A stretch of 7,643 nt of DNA from positions 1 to 7,643 of the forward strand of contig JAIVGU010000023.1 of assembly GCA_020201445.1 (NCBI GenBank), read 5' to 3'. The stretch comes from Halobacteriales archaeon. Its GTDB lineage: Archaea; Thermoplasmatota; E2; JACPAO01; JAHFTW01. Positions within the stretch are counted from its first letter, which is position 1, and each line of letters begins with the position of its first letter. A program made the translations under genes and the position numbers. This document shows positions 6,363 through 7,643 of this stretch, one piece after another. The notes below the pieces were generated by a model, which was not told where the DNA came from, searched no databases, and saw only the letters and a list, made by a program, of their open reading frames with translations.

Positions 6363-6399
6363 GGGTCGCCGCTCGGAATCGAGAGCCCTGCGGCGACCC
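6363..6399 (+). repeat. Perfect 10-bp inverted repeat (stem-loop) in the intergenic gap
   Basis: GGGTCGCCGC (6363-6372) pairs perfectly with GCGGCGACCC (6390-6399) across a 17-nt loop; within the loop TCG-GAAT-CGA can extend the structure. It lies 13 nt after the stop of the 168-aa gene and 4 nt before the AAGGAGG of the next gene. No T-tract follows. It could be an mRNA processing or stability element, an attenuator, or an operator for a dimeric repressor. Confidence 0.6.
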
Positions 6400-6403
6400 A
6401 GCC

Positions 6404-6410
6404 AAGGAGG
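6404..6410 (+). promoter_or_regulatory. Ribosome binding site of the 65-aa gene
   Basis: AAGGAGG with a 9-nt spacer to the ATG at 6420. It supports the reality of the small gene and lies against the foot of the intergenic stem-loop, so folding could affect access. Confidence 0.6.
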
Positions 6411-6419
6411 ACCTCAGCC

Positions 6420-6617
6420 ATGTCGTCAAGAAAAGACGCACTACTTAGCCCGAGCGCTGCCGCGACCGCCAAATCCGCCCCCGGCTTCCTATGGAGCCGC
6501 GTTTCATTTGGAAACGCCAATATGGTGTTTGAGACTCAGTCTCAAGCAGGTGTCGCCTCACCGACGCCTGAGGATGCACCACATGGGAACCTGCCTGCCA
6601 AGGAGGAAACCCGGTGA
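6420..6617 (+). CDS. Small hypothetical protein, second gene of the cluster
   Basis: A 65-aa protein beginning MSSRKDALLSPSAAATAKSA. It is rich in Ser, Ala and Pro with few hydrophobic clusters (GFLWSRVSFGNANMVFE in the middle), so it is probably flexible or needs a partner. Two features argue that it is translated: a consensus ribosome binding site and a 4-nt GTGA overlap of its stop with the start of the next gene, which suggests translational coupling. Two short inverted repeats lie inside it. Third-position GC bias is weaker than in the flanking genes. No family is recognised. It could be a short adaptor or antitoxin-like partner of the 324-aa protein, or a leader peptide controlling it; nothing decides between these. 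Confidence 0.55.
   Translation: MSSRKDALLSPSAAATAKSAPGFLWSRVSFGNANMVFETQSQAGVASPTPEDAPHGNLPAKEETR
6499..6517 (+). repeat. 7-bp inverted repeat inside the small gene
   Basis: GCGTTTC (6499-6505) and GAAACGC (6511-6517) are perfect complements with a 5-nt loop. It could fold in the mRNA; chance is possible. Confidence 0.35.
6529..6545 (+). repeat. 7-bp inverted repeat with 3-nt centre inside the small gene
   Basis: TTGAGAC (6529-6535) and GTCTCAA (6539-6545) flank TCA, giving a 17-bp near-palindrome of the size and symmetry of a dimeric repressor site, or a tight RNA hairpin. It starts 11 nt after the previous inverted repeat. Confidence 0.4.
6600..6606 (+). promoter_or_regulatory. Ribosome binding site deciding a GTG start
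   Basis: AAGGAGG lies 7 nt before GTG 6614, inside the end of the 65-aa gene. It fixes the GTG as start of the 324-aa protein; no ATG is placed as well. Confidence 0.65.
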
Positions 6618-7588
6618 CCTGGCCGACCCGGTTGCCGGAAGACGAGCCGCGGCGGGCCTACACGGACATCGAGCTGCGCCAGCGCCGCCAAACGAGGTCG
6701 ACAGCCGTGCATGAAGCCAGCATCCTCTGGGGCGGGCGATGGCGGGACACCAAAATCAAGGACCGGACGGTCCTGGATTCCGAGTACGAGGGAGAGGTCA
6801 AGTGGGGGACAGTACCCAACCGCTTCGGCCGGTTCGTCCACCTCGTCACGACGCGGCGCTCACAGGTGGAAGTCATCGAGGAGCGCGGTGCCAACGGTGA
6901 GCCCCTGAGCTTGACGTGCGGGAAGCACAACGTCTGGAACGTCAACGGCGCCATCCTGAAAATCTTGCGCATCTGGAAACGCGTCGAGTGGCGAGACAAA
7001 CCTGGCCAAGGAAAACCAGATGCCGAGGTCGTGGTGCGGAAGTTGGGCGCTCAGGATGTGCCCGGGTCGCCGCCGTCCATGGTGGCAAAGCGTGCCGCCC
7101 CGAAAGTGGAACAGGTGCCGCGTCGCGATGCCGTGAAGGAATTCCACGCCCTACTGCATCCAGCCAGCAAAGGCATCCACGTTGAAGCCAGCCGGCCCGG
7201 AAAGGGGTCTATCCGGTTCAGTTCGGTGGATTCGCGCGAGGCGGTGGAGTTGTTCAAGAACTGGTTGCGCGAGGACAGTGAGGCCGACGTGGAGCAGGTG
7301 TTCGACCGGATGCCGCGCAGCGCCATTGCGCAGGCTGTGCGTGAGTTGGGGCGCAACCAGTGGGTCTCGACACCGGAGATTGTGCGCGCAGCCACCAACC
7401 AGAAAATCTCCTGGAGCGATGCGCGTTACCCAGAATTCGCGCAGCGCATCTCCGCGGACCGCCAAGAAGAAAAAGGATGGTTCCACCAGTTGGCGGAACA
7501 GGGCATCGAACTGCAGGAACAGCACTTCAGGATTCGCAGCCCAAGCGGCAAGACGGTGCGCGTCAAGCACTACCGGTACGAGGCATGA
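6614..7588 (+). CDS. Hypothetical protein, third gene of the cluster
   Basis: A 324-aa protein starting with GTG. Two segments are joined by a linker at about 145-170. Residues about 30-140 are rich in Trp, Arg, Lys and beta-prone text (SILWGGRWRDTKIKD, EGEVKWGTVPNRFGRFVHLV, SQVEVIEERG, AILKILRIWKRVEW) and look basic enough to bind nucleic acid. Residues about 170-324 hold helices (VELFKNWLREDSEADVEQVF, AIAQAVRELGRNQWVSTPEI) that could include a helix-turn-helix-like unit, and end in strands (HFRIRSPSGKTVRVKHYRYE). No known catalytic motif, Walker box or membrane segment is visible, and I do not recognise the family. Third-position GC bias supports coding. Its start overlaps the previous stop (GTGA) and its stop overlaps the next start (ATGA), so the genes are very probably one operon with coupled translation. 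Confidence 0.85.
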   Translation: MTWPTRLPEDEPRRAYTDIELRQRRQTRSTAVHEASILWGGRWRDTKIKDRTVLDSEYEGEVKWGTVPNRFGRFVHLVTTRRSQVEVIEERGANGEPLSLTCGKHNVWNVNGAILKILRIWKRVEWRDKPGQGKPDAEVVVRKLGAQDVPGSPPSMVAKRAAPKVEQVPRRDAVKEFHALLHPASKGIHVEASRPGKGSIRFSSVDSREAVELFKNWLREDSEADVEQVFDRMPRSAIAQAVRELGRNQWVSTPEIVRAATNQKISWSDARYPEFAQRISADRQEEKGWFHQLAEQGIELQEQHFRIRSPSGKTVRVKHYRYEA

Positions 7589-7643
7589 TTGCCGACGACC
7601 TGGCGCACGCCATCACGGAAGGCGTGCACAGGGAGTCCAAGGT
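7585..7643 (+). CDS. Start of the fourth gene of the cluster (cut by window end)
   Basis: ATG at 7585 overlaps the TGA of the 324-aa gene (ATGA). The frame stays open to the last base and reads MIADDLAHAITEGVHRESKV, with GC-rich third positions. The overlap and open frame support a real coupled gene. Too little is present to name a product; the acidic amphipathic start is consistent with a soluble protein. Confidence 0.6.
   Translation, partial: MIADDLAHAITEGVHRESK

Noticed and set aside
5818..6714. A 298-aa plus-strand ORF spanning the first two cluster genes
   Set aside because: It is Arg/Pro/Ala-rich and out of frame with the well-supported genes that have ribosome binding sites and overlaps.

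Overview
The window is GC-rich, bacterial, and typical in base usage of high-GC Gram-negative lineages such as Proteobacteria or Myxococcota. Intact genes have strongly GC-biased third codon positions and good AAGGAGG-type ribosome binding sites. No taxonomic marker is present, so the source cannot be named from sequence alone. No rRNA, tRNA, CRISPR array, intact transposase or integrase was seen.

Region 1 (1-3692). The 3' part of an unrecognised upstream gene precedes an intact 889-aa TPR-CHAT protein. CHAT is a caspase-like cysteine peptidase domain; here the His/Cys pair is H712 and C752. Twelve bases beyond its stop, on the opposite strand, lies a 248-aa protein of unknown family with a likely beta-rich core and an alanine-rich helical stretch. 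CHAT proteases in bacteria often act in signalling or defence with a neighbouring target protein, so these two could be a protease-partner pair, but that is inference.

Region 2 (about 3849-5762) is a graveyard of degraded genes. I read five or six remnants: the C-terminal end of a ComEC/metallo-beta-lactamase-type protein (minus strand, frameshifted); the C-terminal third of a ThiF/E1-like adenylyltransferase (plus strand) abutting it head to head; a short ORF with a perfect ribosome binding site in a low-GC patch; a short minus-strand fragment; a histidine kinase (HisKA H-box plus a relic of the ATPase G1 box, minus strand); and a response-regulator receiver domain broken by frameshifts (plus strand). 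Most of these are spread over more than one frame, so single-ORF gene calling will miss them.

Region 3 (5843-7643) is an apparently intact, tightly packed co-directional cluster of four genes (168 aa, 65 aa, 324 aa and one cut by the window end). The second and third overlap by 4 nt (GTGA), as do the third and fourth (ATGA). A perfect 10-bp stem-loop sits between the first two, just before the second gene's ribosome binding site. I recognise none of these proteins. This cluster and the CHAT pair are the best places to look for an undescribed system. The decayed middle suggests an accessory region with turnover of signalling and conflict genes.
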